A DNA stretch of 64,000 nucleotides from Aminobacter aminovorans (GCF_900445235.1 NZ_UFSM01000001.1:1234501-1298500); one strand, 5' to 3'; counted from the first letter of the stretch, positions 1-9,525 are shown. A program made the numbers and translations. The notes: generated from the letters alone by a model not told the origin.

Positions 1-88
1 CGCCCTCGACAAGGAGCGCGCGACGCTGACTGCGCTTGAAGAGGAGTGGCTGGAGCTGGAGATGCTGCGCGAGGAGCTGGAAGGATAG
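1..88 (+). CDS. C-terminal tail of an ABC-F type ATPase (partial)
   Basis: Only the last 28 codons (from base 2) are present; the gene enters from the left edge and stops with TAG at 86-88. The residues form a charged, Glu/Leu-rich amphipathic helix with the segment LEEEWLELE. This resembles the C-terminal coiled coil of ABC-F ATPases such as Uup and EttA, soluble ribosome- or DNA-associated proteins without membrane domains. No nucleotide-binding motif lies inside the window, so the family call rests on the tail alone. Other proteins ending in a coiled coil cannot be excluded. Confidence 0.5.
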   Translation, partial: ALDKERATLTALEEEWLELEMLREELEG

Positions 89-95
89 CCAGGGC

Positions 96-1034
96 CTAAA
101 GACAGGCCTCGCAGATCGCCGCGATATGGCGGTGATCGGTGCCGCAGCAGCCGCCAAGAACCTTTATCTGGCCGAAGCTGTCCCGGATGGCGCGGTAGCG
201 GCGGGCAAGATCGGCGGAATCGCCAGGATCAAGCTCAGTCGCCGCATCAAGTTCGGCGTGGCTCTTTGCCGACGCATTCGCACGCACGCCACCAAGACGG
301 TGACCCCAGTTGCCAGCTTCGGCCAGTACGCCTTCGAAATGGCTGGGATGGGCGCAGTTGATCATGAAGTAGGCGGGCGCGCCGTCCGTCTCGTCATCGA
401 CGATCTCGATCGCCTCCGCCAAGCTCTCGCCCGACGGCAATCGCCCGTCAGTCTCGACGGTAAAAGAAATCACCGATGGCAGGCCCGCGCCCATGGCGGC
501 GCAGGCGATGCCGACTGCTTCCTGCGGGTAATTCATGGTCACGGCGCTGATCATATCGGCGCCGGCGTCGCGGAACGCGATGATCTGATCGCTGTGATAG
601 TCTGCGGCTTCGACAGGCGTCATCATCAAGTCGGGACGGTAGCCGTCGCCGCGCGGCCCGACCACGCCATTGACCAGGACGGTCATCCCGCGGCCAACAT
701 AGGCCGCTCGCAGCGCCTGCGCCTGAGCGACAGCGCGACGGTTGAGCTCAGAGAGTGCTGCACGGGAATAACCGAGCCTTTCGCCCCAGTCGGGGTTGGC
801 GCGCCATGTCGGAGTGTCCAAGACGAAACTCAGGCCGTGTCGTTCGGCGATTTCAAGATAGCGCTGGAAATAGCTGTCGAGCCTGTCGCGCCCGGTTGCA
901 TCGAGAAGCAGCGGAAATGCCGCGAAGCACGGCAGGTCGATCCCTTCCAGGAAGACCAACGTCGTCTCAAGGCCTCCATCGGTGAGGGCGATGGAGGCGC
1001 CGAGATGCGGGAGTTCTATCGTCGCAGGGCACAT
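96..1034 (-). CDS. Homocysteine S-methyltransferase family protein
   Basis: This 312-residue cytosolic protein belongs to the zinc-dependent homocysteine/betaine methyltransferase family, which moves a methyl group from a donor such as S-methylmethionine to homocysteine to make methionine. The family's N-terminal DGGLETTL motif is at residues 19-26. The zinc ligands are visible: Cys227 in NCAHPSHF, and Cys296-Cys297 in GGCCGT. The length matches stand-alone MmuM-type enzymes, not the cobalamin-dependent MetH. It converges with the ABC-F gene, with only 7 bases between the stops. The methyl donor cannot be read from the sequence. Confidence 0.85.
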   Translation of the reverse strand: MCPATIELPHLGASIALTDGGLETTLVFLEGIDLPCFAAFPLLLDATGRDRLDSYFQRYLEIAERHGLSFVLDTPTWRANPDWGERLGYSRAALSELNRRAVAQAQALRAAYVGRGMTVLVNGVVGPRGDGYRPDLMMTPVEAADYHSDQIIAFRDAGADMISAVTMNYPQEAVGIACAAMGAGLPSVISFTVETDGRLPSGESLAEAIEIVDDETDGAPAYFMINCAHPSHFEGVLAEAGNWGHRLGGVRANASAKSHAELDAATELDPGDSADLARRYRAIRDSFGQIKVLGGCCGTDHRHIAAICEACL

Positions 1035-1202
1035 GACGCCCCCCAGAGGGATCTGGCTTGATGTCGGCTACATCCGCCAGGACACGCTGTTAAACGAGAC
1101 CTTCAGATTAACATCTTAATTTAGCATCAGCTACTCTAAGCTGCCGACAGTCGGATTAAGCTGACGCGAACAGTCGCCCGCGCCGGCCAACCGAATTTCC
1201 GC

Positions 1203-2702
1203 TCAGCCTGCTTCCTTGGCCTGCCATGCCTTCATCGCGTCTTCGAACACCTTGTCGCCAGGGATGCCCTTTTCCAGCGTGAACAGTGCGCGGCGGCCGG
1301 ACTTGTAGACCACCGGCACGTCGATCCAGCTCTGGCGACGCAGCAGGTTCAGATTGGCGTCGACCTCGGCCTTGGTATCGTTGAGCGCGACGAGGAAGAA
1401 GCCGTCAGCGATCTTGGCCGGAATGCCAAGCAGCGAATTGCCGGCGTCCTGTTCCGAACTCTTCATCGCCACGCGCAGGATGTTCTCGATGCCGCCGCCG
1501 TCAAAGCCCTCGGGCGTCAGGAAGATCATCTCCAGTATATGGCTCGCCGGCAGCGTCTTGTCGGCGTTGCGGCGGATGGTCATGCGTAGCTGAATGTCCT
1601 TGCCGGGTATGGTCGCCTCGGCGCGGATCGCAGGCTCGGGCGGCAAGTCGCCGCCGGGCGATTCCTGAACCACCGTCCAGACCACGGAACCCGGTTCGGC
1701 CGAACCCTGGGCGACGTTGGTGCGCTCTTCGTAGAAGATCGCCTTCTGGCCCACAGCCACGGGGGCGTTTTCGCCCGCAACGGGCACAGTCGTTGCCGGG
1801 GTTCCCTCGGCGGGTGTCGCCGGCGTGGCAGGGGTTGCCGGTGTGGGCTCTGGCGGCGTTGCCGGTGCCGGCTGGGTGAGTGCAGCGACCGAGGTGCCTT
1901 CGCCGACACCGTTGCTGCCGCTGGCCGGGCCTGGATCGACTTCCTTGCCATCCGCGGTCATGCGCTGGGTGAACTTGCCCGGCTCGCCGGCTGCCGGCGC
2001 CTGCGCGGTCTGACCGCCAGTTGCCGGCGGAGGCGTTGCAGCTTCATTCGCCGGGGGTGGTGTCTCAGCCGTCGTTTCGCTGCCGCTGCCAAGGAAGGCA
2101 TCGCGGTTCGACCACAGCGCATAACCGCCGGCGCCGACCACCACCACGGCAAGCGCCGCGGCGATCAGGCCGCCGCTGATGCGTTTGCGCGGCTTCTGCC
2201 GCGAAGTGGCGAAGGGGTCGCCGCCGTCGGTCCCAGCGTCGCCGAAACGGTCGTTGCCTTCGCCTTCTGGCGCTTCGTCATCGTCGCTTGCCGAGAAGTC
2301 GGGCAGGGGTTCGCGCTGCTGCGGCGTGTAGGCCGGAATAGGGTCTGCGGCAGGCGGCGGAGCGACCGGGGTCACCGGGCGGCGTGGCTCCGGCTCGGGC
2401 GCGGTCCGGCTGTAGGTCGGCTGGTCCTTGTTGCGGGCGATCGAGCTAAAGACGTTTTCCAGCTCGGCCAGCGGATCGTCTTCCACCACTGGCGGATGGA
2501 ACTCGGCCTCGACGATCGCGATCGCATCTTCGAGCGATTTCGTCTGGCGTTCGGCAACGGCTGCGGGCGGCTGCGGATTGAGCGCGGCGAGCTTGGCTGC
2601 GATGGTGCTGCGGGCCTTGTCATACACCCTCGCCCGCATCGCCGGCGTGGTGTCGCCCATGCCATCCAGCGTCTTTTTCAGAACCGCTACGAAGTCTGCC
2701 AT
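1203..2702 (-). CDS. Conserved hypothetical bitopic membrane protein
   Basis: No functional family was recognised in this 499-residue protein. An N-terminal cytoplasmic region of about 90 residues is predicted helical. A Pro-rich acidic segment runs to about 170, followed by a basic stop-transfer stretch and one transmembrane helix at about 175-197. A low-complexity Pro/Ala/Thr linker covers about 205-330. A globular C-terminal domain at about 330-499, with several beta-strand-like segments, should lie in the periplasm. It lies immediately downstream of purA on the same strand, 75 bases from the purA stop, so the two may be co-transcribed. The architecture suggests an envelope or secretion accessory role, but this is inference. 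Confidence 0.8.
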   Translation of the reverse strand: MADFVAVLKKTLDGMGDTTPAMRARVYDKARSTIAAKLAALNPQPPAAVAERQTKSLEDAIAIVEAEFHPPVVEDDPLAELENVFSSIARNKDQPTYSRTAPEPEPRRPVTPVAPPPAADPIPAYTPQQREPLPDFSASDDDEAPEGEGNDRFGDAGTDGGDPFATSRQKPRKRISGGLIAAALAVVVVGAGGYALWSNRDAFLGSGSETTAETPPPANEAATPPPATGGQTAQAPAAGEPGKFTQRMTADGKEVDPGPASGSNGVGEGTSVAALTQPAPATPPEPTPATPATPATPAEGTPATTVPVAGENAPVAVGQKAIFYEERTNVAQGSAEPGSVVWTVVQESPGGDLPPEPAIRAEATIPGKDIQLRMTIRRNADKTLPASHILEMIFLTPEGFDGGGIENILRVAMKSSEQDAGNSLLGIPAKIADGFFLVALNDTKAEVDANLNLLRRQSWIDVPVVYKSGRRALFTLEKGIPGDKVFEDAMKAWQAKEAG

Positions 2703-2777
2703 TCTCTCGTCGACCTATCTCTTCTTCTGGGCCGGGCCGCGTCCGGCGGCAAATCAGCCGCCGGAAAGCTGCCAAAA

Positions 2778-4076
2778 CTAGTCTTCAAACGGGTCGGTCA
2801 CAAGTATCGTGTCATCCCGCTCGGGGCTGGTGGAAAGCATGGCAACCGGGGCGCCGATCAGCTCCTCGATGTAGCGCACATACTTCACTGCCTGGGCCGG
2901 CAGGTCGTTCCAGCTGCGCGCGCCTGCGGTGGTGCCCTTCCAGCCTTCGAGCGTCTCGTAAACCGGCTCAACGCGCGCCTGCGCGCCCTGGCTCGCCGGC
3001 AGGTAGTCGATCAGTTCGCCGTCGAGCATGTAGCCGGTGCAGACCTTGATCTCGTCGAGGCCGTCGAGCACGTCGAGCTTGGTCAGGGCGATGCCCTTGA
3101 TGCCGTTGACGGCAACTGCCTGGCGCACCAGCACGGCATCGAACCAGCCGCAGCGGCGCTTGCGCCCGGTCACCACGCCGAACTCGTGGCCCCGCTTGCC
3201 GAGGAATTCGCCGACTTCGTTCTGCTGCTCGGTCGGGAAGGGCCCCTCGCCGACGCGGGTGGTGTAGGCCTTGGTGATGCCGAGCACGTAGTGGATCGAG
3301 CCGGGGCCCATGCCGGAACCCGCTGCCGCCTGGCCGGCGACTGTGTTCGAGGAGGTCACGAACGGATAGGTGCCGTGGTCGATGTCGAGCAGGGTGCCCT
3401 GGGCGCCTTCGAACAGGATGCGCTCGCCGGCGCGGCGCTTGTCGTCCAGCACCTTCCAGACGCGGTCCATGTAGGGCAGGATCTTGTCGGCGATCGAGGT
3501 CAGTTCAGCCATGATGACGTCATGGGTCACCTCCGGATGCCCAAGCCCGCGGCGCATCGCATTGTGGTGCGTCAGCAAGCGGTCGACCTTCTGGGGAAGC
3601 GTTTCCAAATCCGCCAAATCCATCACCCGGACAGCACGGCGGCCCACCTTGTCTTCGTAGGCTGGGCCGATGCCGCGACGGGTCGTGCCAATCTTCGTTC
3701 CCGAATTGGAGGCGGCGTCCTCGCGGAAACCATCCAGCTCACGATGCAGGGACAGGATAAGCGCGGTGTTTTCGGCGATTTTCAGGCGGTCGGGGCCGAT
3801 CTCGACGCCCTGGGCGCGGATCTTCTCCAGCTCGGCGACAAAGGCATGCGGGTCGAACACCACGCCGTTGCCGATGATCGACAGCTTGCCCTCGCGGACG
3901 ACGCCGGATGGCAGCAGCGACAGCTTGTAGACCACACCGTCGACCACCAGCGTATGGCCGGCATTGTGACCGCCTTGGAAACGCACCACCACATCGGCGC
4001 GCTCCGACAGCCAGTCGACGATCTTGCCCTTGCCTTCGTCGCCCCACTGGGAACCGACGACCACCACATTGGCCAT
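2778..4076 (-). CDS. purA: Adenylosuccinate synthetase
   Basis: PurA joins IMP and aspartate using GTP to give adenylosuccinate, the first committed step from IMP to AMP, in the cytosol. The 432 residues match the usual bacterial length. The GTP-binding motif QWGDEGKGK is at residues 10-18, followed by GGHNAGHTL. The start was set at the ATG ending at 4076, where GGAAGG precedes it at a normal distance and the conserved MANVVVVG follows. An in-frame extension of 15 residues upstream has no conserved sequence. Confidence 0.97.
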   Translation of the reverse strand: MANVVVVGSQWGDEGKGKIVDWLSERADVVVRFQGGHNAGHTLVVDGVVYKLSLLPSGVVREGKLSIIGNGVVFDPHAFVAELEKIRAQGVEIGPDRLKIAENTALILSLHRELDGFREDAASNSGTKIGTTRRGIGPAYEDKVGRRAVRVMDLADLETLPQKVDRLLTHHNAMRRGLGHPEVTHDVIMAELTSIADKILPYMDRVWKVLDDKRRAGERILFEGAQGTLLDIDHGTYPFVTSSNTVAGQAAAGSGMGPGSIHYVLGITKAYTTRVGEGPFPTEQQNEVGEFLGKRGHEFGVVTGRKRRCGWFDAVLVRQAVAVNGIKGIALTKLDVLDGLDEIKVCTGYMLDGELIDYLPASQGAQARVEPVYETLEGWKGTTAGARSWNDLPAQAVKYVRYIEELIGAPVAMLSTSPERDDTILVTDPFED

Positions 4077-4271
4077 AATATTTTCCTTCCGACATCGCGG
4101 CGCGGGCCGCGAACAGTGCAAAATGACAGGCCTCTATAACGCCAAGCAATTGGATGTGCGACCTTTCTTTGCCGCCTCAGGCATAACAATTTCCGCCTTT
4201 GGGGGCATTTACTTGTCCAAAGCCAGCACCTAGGCCGACATGGTGCCCCTCGCCAGCGAAAGTCCGGCCGC

Positions 4272-5204
4272 ATGCATCGAAACGCCTATGTCCTGCTGTT
4301 GGCGACCACGCTCTTCTGGGGCGGCAATGCGGTGGCGGGCAAGCTTGCCGTCGGCCATGCCTCGCCGATGCTCCTGACCTCGCTGCGCTGGGCATTGGCC
4401 GCCGCAATCCTCGTCGCCATCGGCTGGCCCCGGCTCAGGGCCGACTGGGCAGTCGCGCGCAAGCACATCTGGCTGCTGATCGCCTTGGGTGGGCTCGGCT
4501 TCACCGCCTTCAATGCCGCCCTCTATTCGGCGCTCAATTACACCTCGGCCATCAATGCCAGCATCGAGCAGGCCGGCATGCCGATGGTCATCTTCGTCGC
4601 CAACTTCATCCTGTTTCGCATGCGAGTCACCTGGGGGCAGATCCTGGGGTTTCTGCTGTCGCTGACAGGCATCGCGCTGACCGCCAGCCATGGCGATCTC
4701 AGGACCCTTCTCGCGCTGGACATGAATTTCGGCGACGCGCTGATGCTCATCGCCGTCCTTGTCTACAGCGCTTACACGGTTGCGCTGCGCTTCAAGCCCG
4801 ACATCCACTGGCTGAGCCTGATGATCGTTATGACATCGGCTGCCTTCGTTACCTCGATCCCGTTCGTGATCTGGGAGATCGGCAGCGGCCGCGCCATTGC
4901 GCCCGATGCGATGGGCTGGGCGATCACGGCCTACATGGTGCTGTTTCCCTCGATCCTGGCGCAGGTCTTCTACATCAGGGGCGTCGAGCTCATCGGCGCC
5001 AATCGCGCGGGCCTGTTCATAAACATGGTGCCGATCTTCGGTACGCTGCTTTCGGTGATGATCATCGGCGAGGACTTTCAGTTCTACCACGCGGTGGCCA
5101 TCGTGCTGGTGCTCGGCGGCATCTGGCTTGCCGAGCACTCCGGGCGGAAAATGGCGAGCGCCGAGGAGCTTTTGGCTGCCGAAAAACACAGCTCCGATGC
5201 CTGA
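4272..5204 (+). CDS. EamA/DMT-family transporter
   Basis: This 310-residue integral membrane protein has about ten hydrophobic helices arranged as two EamA repeats, typical of the drug/metabolite transporter superfamily. The N-terminal motif FWGGNAVAGK is characteristic. Members export amino acids, metabolites or drugs by proton antiport; the substrate here is unknown. It is transcribed alone, divergent from purA and convergent with serA, with which it shares a hairpin terminator. Confidence 0.88.
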   Translation: MHRNAYVLLLATTLFWGGNAVAGKLAVGHASPMLLTSLRWALAAAILVAIGWPRLRADWAVARKHIWLLIALGGLGFTAFNAALYSALNYTSAINASIEQAGMPMVIFVANFILFRMRVTWGQILGFLLSLTGIALTASHGDLRTLLALDMNFGDALMLIAVLVYSAYTVALRFKPDIHWLSLMIVMTSAAFVTSIPFVIWEIGSGRAIAPDAMGWAITAYMVLFPSILAQVFYIRGVELIGANRAGLFINMVPIFGTLLSVMIIGEDFQFYHAVAIVLVLGGIWLAEHSGRKMASAEELLAAEKHSSDA

Positions 5205-5237
5205 AAAGAAAAAGGCGCAGGACCAGCCCGCGCCTTT
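5205..5237 (-). terminator. Rho-independent terminator of serA
   Basis: An 8-bp stem (5211-5218 with 5230-5237) encloses an 11-base loop. On the minus strand it is followed by an interrupted T tract, which fits the end of serA. It can also stop the convergent transporter transcript. Confidence 0.75.
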
Positions 5238-5257
5238 GGTGCCTTGGGAGGCTTTTG

Positions 5258-6859
5258 TCAGATGCCGTTGACGTCGAACTGCAGGCGCTTGGCTGAGTCG
5301 ATCGACTTGTGGTCGCGTACCTTGGCGAGCACGTCTTCGGGGAACGGTGCATCTAGATAGAGCAAGGCAATCGCATTGCCGCCCGGCCGGTCACGGCCGA
5401 GCTGGAAGTTGGCGATGTTGACGCCGCTCTCGCCGCACACGGTGCCGAGCAGGCCGATGATACCAGGCGCGTCGGCGTTGGTGGTGTAGAGCATGTGCTG
5501 ACCAACCTCGGCGTCGAGGTTGATGCCCTTGATCTGGATGAAGCGCGGCTTGCCGTCGGAGAAGCAGGTGCCGGCGATCGAGCGGGTCATATGCTCGGTC
5601 TTCACCGACAGCTTGATGTAGCCGTCGAAGACGCCCGACTTGTCGCGCTTGACCTCGGCGACGATGATCCCGCGCTCCTTCACCATGATCGGCGCCGACA
5701 CCATGTTGACGTCGGAGACCTGCGGCCGGATCAGGCCGGCAAGGGCGGCGCTGATCAGTGCCTTGGTGTTCATCTGCGCGGTCTGGCCGTCGAACAGAAT
5801 CTCGACCTCGGTGATCGGGTCTTCCGTCACCTGGCCGACAAAGGCGCCCAGCACCTCGGCGAGCTTGACGAACGGCTTGAGCCGCGGCGCTTCTTCGGCG
5901 GTGATCGAGGGCATGTTGATGGCGTTGGAAACGGCACCCTTGACCAGGTAATCGGCCATCTGCTCGGCGACCTGAAGGGCGACGTTTTCCTGCGCCTCCG
6001 AGGTCGAGGCACCGAGATGTGGGGTGCAAACGACATTGTCCATGCCGAACAGCTCGTTGCTCTCGGCCGGCTCGACCTCAAACACATCGATGCCGGCGCC
6101 CGCCACCTTGCCGCTCTTGAGCCCGGCGATCAGGTCCTTCTCGACGATCAGGCCACCACGGGCGCAGTTGATGATGCGCACGCCCGTTTTCATCTTGGCG
6201 ATGGAGTCGGCGTTGATGATGTTGCGGGTCTTGTCGGTCAGCGGCGTATGCAGCGTGATGAAGTCGGCGCGGGCCAGCAACTCCTCGAGCTCCACCTTCT
6301 CGACGCCGAGTTCCTCGGCACGATGCTCCGACAGGAACGGGTCGAAGGCAACGACATGCATTTTGAGGCCGACGGCGCGGGTGGCGACGATCGAGCCGAT
6401 GTTGCCGCAGCCGATCAGGCCAAGCGTCTTGCCGGTGATCTCGACACCCATGAAGCGGTTCTTTTCCCACTTGCCGGCATGGGTCGAGGCATTGGCCTCG
6501 GGGAGCTGGCGGGCGACCGCGAACATCAGCGCGATGGCATGTTCGGCTGTGGTGATCGAATTGCCGAAGGGCGTGTTCATGACGATGATACCGCGCCGCG
6601 AGGCGGCGGGGATATCGACATTGTCGACGCCGATGCCGGCGCGGCCGATGACCTTGAGATTGGTTGCTGCGGCGATCAGCTTTTCGGTGACCTTGGTCGC
6701 CGAGCGGATGGCGAGGCCGTCATATTGGCCGATGACTTCGAGCAGCTTTTCCTTGTCCTTGCCGAGGTCGGGCAGGTAGTCGACCTCGACGCCACGATCC
6801 TTGAAGATCTGGACGGCGGTGGTGGAGAGTTTGTCGGATACGAGAACGCGGGGCGCCAT
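5258..6859 (-). CDS. serA: D-3-phosphoglycerate dehydrogenase
   Basis: SerA oxidises 3-phosphoglycerate to 3-phosphohydroxypyruvate with NAD, the first step of serine synthesis. The protein has 533 residues, the long form with a catalytic/NAD domain, an intervening allosteric substrate-binding domain and a C-terminal ACT domain that usually senses serine. The dinucleotide motif GCGNIG is at 150-155, the substrate arginine is R234 in CARGG, and the catalytic histidine is H281 in TPHLG. It is the second gene of serC-serA, 66 bases after serC, and ends at a hairpin terminator. Confidence 0.97.
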   Translation of the reverse strand: MAPRVLVSDKLSTTAVQIFKDRGVEVDYLPDLGKDKEKLLEVIGQYDGLAIRSATKVTEKLIAAATNLKVIGRAGIGVDNVDIPAASRRGIIVMNTPFGNSITTAEHAIALMFAVARQLPEANASTHAGKWEKNRFMGVEITGKTLGLIGCGNIGSIVATRAVGLKMHVVAFDPFLSEHRAEELGVEKVELEELLARADFITLHTPLTDKTRNIINADSIAKMKTGVRIINCARGGLIVEKDLIAGLKSGKVAGAGIDVFEVEPAESNELFGMDNVVCTPHLGASTSEAQENVALQVAEQMADYLVKGAVSNAINMPSITAEEAPRLKPFVKLAEVLGAFVGQVTEDPITEVEILFDGQTAQMNTKALISAALAGLIRPQVSDVNMVSAPIMVKERGIIVAEVKRDKSGVFDGYIKLSVKTEHMTRSIAGTCFSDGKPRFIQIKGINLDAEVGQHMLYTTNADAPGIIGLLGTVCGESGVNIANFQLGRDRPGGNAIALLYLDAPFPEDVLAKVRDHKSIDSAKRLQFDVNGI

Positions 6860-6925
6860 AGCTGCCTCCTTGAAGAGTGATCAACTGTTCGGGAAAGGGC
6901 GGCCCGGAGGCCGCCGCAGGTCTGG

Positions 6926-8101
6926 TCAGGCGGCAGCCTTGAGCGCCGCCTTCTGATTGGCGAAGGCCCAGTCGAGCCATGGCATCAGGGCAACCAGGTC
7001 GGACGTCTCGACGGTGGCGCCGGCCCAGATGCGCAGGCCGGGAGGCGCGTCGCGATAGGCGCCGATGTCGAAGGCAACGCCTTCCTTTTCCAGCGCCGAG
7101 ACCAGGCCCTTGGCGAAGGCTGCCTGGCCTTCCTTGTCGAGACCAGTCACTTCGGGGTCGACGATCGACAGGCAGACCGAGGTGTTCGAGCGCGTTTCCG
7201 GCACGACGGCCAGATTGGCGAGCCAGCCGGACTTCTGTACAAACGTGTCTATGGCGGCGAAGTTGGCGTCGGCACGGGCGACCAGCGCATCGAGCCCGCC
7301 CAGGCCCTTGGCCCAGTTCAGCGCATCGAGATAATCCTCGACGCACAGCATCGACGGTGTGTTGATGGTTTCGCCCTTGAAGATGCCTTCGATCAGCTTG
7401 CCGCCAGAGGTCAGGCGGAAGATCTTGGGCAGTGGCCATGCCGGCTTGTAAGTCTCGAGCCTTTCGACGGCGCGCGGGCTGAGGATCAGCATGCCATGCG
7501 CGCCTTCGCCGCCGAGCACCTTCTGCCAGGAGAAAGTGACGACATCGAGCTTTGCGAAATCGAGGTTCTGGGCAAAGGCCGCCGAAGTGGCGTCGCAGAT
7601 GGTCAGGCCCTTGCGATCACTGGGGATGAAGTCGCCGTTTTCGACGCGCACGCCCGAGGTCGTGCCGTTCCAGGTGAAGACGACGTCGCGGTCAAAATCG
7701 ACCTTCTTGAGATCGGGCAGCTCGCCATAAGGTGCGTCGAACTTGCGGACGTCCTCGATCTTGAGCTGCTTGACCACGTCGGTGATCCAGCCGGCGCCGA
7801 AGCTTTCCCAGGCGACCATGTCGATACCGCGCTCGCCGAGCAGTGACCACATCGCCATCTCGACGGCACCGGTGTCTGACGCCGGAACGATGCCGATGCG
7901 GTACTCGGTGGGAACCTGGAGTACTTCGCGGGTCAGCGCGATGGCCTGCTCGAGCTTGGTCTTGCCGATCTTGGCACGGTGCGAGCGGCCGAGCGCTGCG
8001 TCGGCGAGCGCCTGGAGCGACCAGCCGGGACGTTTTGCGCAGGGACCTGAGGAGAAATTGGGATTTGCCGGACGGAGTCCGGGCTTGGCGACGATCGTCA
8101 T
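6926..8101 (-). CDS. serC: Phosphoserine aminotransferase
   Basis: SerC transaminates 3-phosphohydroxypyruvate with glutamate to give O-phosphoserine; it can also act in pyridoxal phosphate synthesis. At 391 residues it is the alphaproteobacterial type. The pyridoxal phosphate lysine is K194 in [11 protein letters not shown]. It is first in the operon with serA, so the first two serine-pathway enzymes are made together. The leader contains two hairpins, one holding the ribosome-binding site, which suggests control at translation initiation. Confidence 0.96.
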   Translation of the reverse strand: MTIVAKPGLRPANPNFSSGPCAKRPGWSLQALADAALGRSHRAKIGKTKLEQAIALTREVLQVPTEYRIGIVPASDTGAVEMAMWSLLGERGIDMVAWESFGAGWITDVVKQLKIEDVRKFDAPYGELPDLKKVDFDRDVVFTWNGTTSGVRVENGDFIPSDRKGLTICDATSAAFAQNLDFAKLDVVTFSWQKVLGGEGAHGMLILSPRAVERLETYKPAWPLPKIFRLTSGGKLIEGIFKGETINTPSMLCVEDYLDALNWAKGLGGLDALVARADANFAAIDTFVQKSGWLANLAVVPETRSNTSVCLSIVDPEVTGLDKEGQAAFAKGLVSALEKEGVAFDIGAYRDAPPGLRIWAGATVETSDLVALMPWLDWAFANQKAALKAAA

Positions 8102-8104
8102 CGT

Positions 8105-8156
8105 GATGCTATCCTTCCAGATAGGTGGCCCCTCGTTGGGGAGGGGTGGCCCACGG
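8105..8156 (-). promoter_or_regulatory. Structured serC leader (candidate serC RNA motif)
   Basis: On the minus strand, the bases just before serC fold into two hairpins. The distal one pairs 8129-8134 with 8141-8146 (CCCCTC/GAGGGG) and is extended by an outer GTGG/CCAC pair around a bulge. The proximal one pairs 8109-8113 with 8120-8124 and places the Shine-Dalgarno bases in its loop and 3' arm. A conserved 'serC motif' RNA upstream of serC-serA is known in Alphaproteobacteria. The position and two-hairpin shape agree, but I could not align it to a model. Confidence 0.5.
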
Positions 8157-8184
8157 ACGGCGATATGCGTTTAGCGCTCGGGCG

Positions 8185-8430
8185 TCAAGAGGAAAGTTTT
8201 TGTCGCAAAGAGGACATGACTGCACAGGCGCCTGCCGGCCATCGGACTGCGGGTCTCTGATCAGCCATTCCCACAATTACCAAATCCCGCCTACTTGGCC
8301 GGCAGCAGGAGCCAGCATGTACGCGGTGGTCGTAGAGCAGCTCTTGAATGGCTTCCTGCCGACTGGCTTCGTTCTGCCTGGCGCGGCGATATTCGTCCAC
8401 AGCGTCGAGCACAGCTGACGGAAACTTCAT
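8185..8430 (-). CDS. Small ribbon-helix-helix-like protein
   Basis: An 81-residue reading frame starts at the ATG ending at 8430, with AGAGG upstream. Residues 1-32 (MKFPSAVLDAVDEYRR, then SRQEAIQELL) match the strand-helix-helix pattern of CopG/Arc-type DNA-binding proteins and antitoxins. The remaining ~45 residues are Cys/Arg/Pro-rich and look unlike a natural RHH tail, so the 3' half may be degenerate. The reading frame stays open far upstream, so the true start is uncertain. No toxin partner is adjacent. Confidence 0.4.
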   Translation of the reverse strand: MKFPSAVLDAVDEYRRARQNEASRQEAIQELLYDHRVHAGSCCRPSRRDLVIVGMADQRPAVRWPAGACAVMSSLRQKLSS

Positions 8431-8596
8431 ATGTACGGCCTCTGTCCCCGCCGGTCGCCGCCCCCGTTTCGGAAGTTGTTCACGCAAGTCCGCCCCCCGA
8501 AGAGCTATCTTTAGGAAAAATCGTTTCCTGTGGATTAGATCGCAACAGCAAAATCGGGGCGGGAGCGACCGGTAAAGGCGTCGGCCTGACCAAATG

Positions 8597-8620
8597 AAAA
8601 CGGCGGGCCAAGGCCCGCCG
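8597..8620 (-). terminator. Terminator of the 8646-9335 outer-membrane protein gene
   Basis: A 9-bp perfect GC-rich stem (8601-8609 with 8612-8620) is followed on the minus strand by GTTTTC. It sits 25 bases past the gene's stop codon. Confidence 0.75.
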
Positions 8621-8645
8621 CTGTCATGAAATCTGGATCGGGTGC

Positions 8646-9335
8646 TTACCAGAGGTCGTAGCGCAGTCCGACCCTGACCTGGTGAAAGTCGACGCCCTTT
8701 TTCATTTCGACTGCCGGCACGTCGGCATATTCCAGGCCTGGTGCCGCGAGATATTGGTAACCTACGTCGACCGAGGCGTTCTGGCTGACCTTGTAGCTGA
8801 CGCCGGCATTGAGCGCGTAGGCCAGGGCGTACTGCGTGTCGCGGAGGTGCCAGTCGGGCGTGGTCGAGGTGTCGTCGACCCGCTGGCTGGCATAGATGAC
8901 ACCGACGCCAGCACCGACATAAGGTGTAAAGCCGGCAATGGTGCCGAGGTCGACATAGGCATTCGCCATGCCGGTCCACATGCTGTTTTCCGATTCGATC
9001 GTATCGACGCCGTCGGTTGCGCCGTAGCGGTCGTGTGCCAGGAAGCCGAGATTGAGGTCGCCGCGCAGGTAGTCGGTGAAATGATAACCCGCGCCAATGC
9101 TGCCATTGACGAAGGTGCTGTCCGATTCGACGCCGAACAGCGTGAAGTCATAGGGCGACTTCGTGATGTTGTAGCCGACATCGCCGCGCAGGTACCAGCC
9201 GGAGCCGACTTCGACGGGGACGTATTCCGGCGCCTCGTCGATAACGACTGGCGGATCGTAATCGGCAGCGCCTGCTGCAAGCGGCCAAAGCATGGTCGCG
9301 GCCAGGGCCAGCGCTATGCGAGACGTCAAGGTCAT
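8646..9335 (-). CDS. Omp25/Omp31-type outer-membrane beta-barrel protein
   Basis: This 229-residue exported protein begins with a clear signal peptide (residues 1-23, cut after AGA). The mature part is built of alternating amphipathic strands and ends in a C-terminal aromatic residue (RYDLW), the usual signal for BAM-mediated insertion. The segment SGWYLRGDVGYN is typical of the 8-stranded rhizobial and Brucella Omp25/Omp31 family. It precedes a second, related barrel gene on the same strand, and each has its own terminator and upstream CtrA-type box. The function is probably structural or weakly porin-like. Confidence 0.88.
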   Translation of the reverse strand: MTLTSRIALALAATMLWPLAAGAADYDPPVVIDEAPEYVPVEVGSGWYLRGDVGYNITKSPYDFTLFGVESDSTFVNGSIGAGYHFTDYLRGDLNLGFLAHDRYGATDGVDTIESENSMWTGMANAYVDLGTIAGFTPYVGAGVGVIYASQRVDDTSTTPDWHLRDTQYALAYALNAGVSYKVSQNASVDVGYQYLAAPGLEYADVPAVEMKKGVDFHQVRVGLRYDLW

Positions 9336-9398
9336 GATCGCATTCTCCCGAAATGGCGCCAGTGTTGCCGAGGAATCCAGCAGCCGTTCAGGTCATCA

Positions 9399-9426
9399 TT
9401 AACCATAGAGGTTAAGTCACAGTTAA
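9399..9426 (-). promoter_or_regulatory. CtrA-type binding sites upstream of the first barrel gene
   Basis: TTAACCAT lies at 9399-9406, and TTAA-gtcacag-TTAA with an exact 7-base spacer at 9412-9426. Both match the two known CtrA recognition forms. The boxes are 64-91 bases upstream of the start at 9335, suitable for activation or repression of the promoter. Confidence 0.6.
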
Positions 9427-9469
9427 GGATAACAGATGGTTAGCCGGTGTTTGTAGTCATGGCCGCAAC

Positions 9470-9497
9470 GAAAAACCGCCCGGCAAGCCGGGCGGTT
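9470..9497 (-). terminator. Terminator of the 9526-10308 barrel gene
   Basis: An 11-bp stem (9474-9484 with 9487-9497) is followed on the minus strand by a run of five T's. It lies 28 bases past the stop codon. Confidence 0.8.
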
Positions 9498-9525
9498 GGA
9501 TGTTGGCAACAGCTGAATTGGCCGC

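Noticed and set aside
1089..1125. Several TTAA elements upstream of the homocysteine methyltransferase gene
   Set aside because: The spacings are 14 and 4 bases, not 7, so they do not form a CtrA box.
2496..4139. Long plus-strand open frame opposite purA and the bitopic protein gene
   Set aside because: It is a shadow of high-GC coding on the other strand: it has no recognisable domain, is rich in Ala/Arg/His/Asp, and conflicts with well-supported purA.
8431..8979. Upstream extension of the small RHH-like frame, giving 264 codons
   Set aside because: The extension overlaps the outer-membrane protein gene and its terminator, and has no family signal; only the last 81 codons look like a protein.
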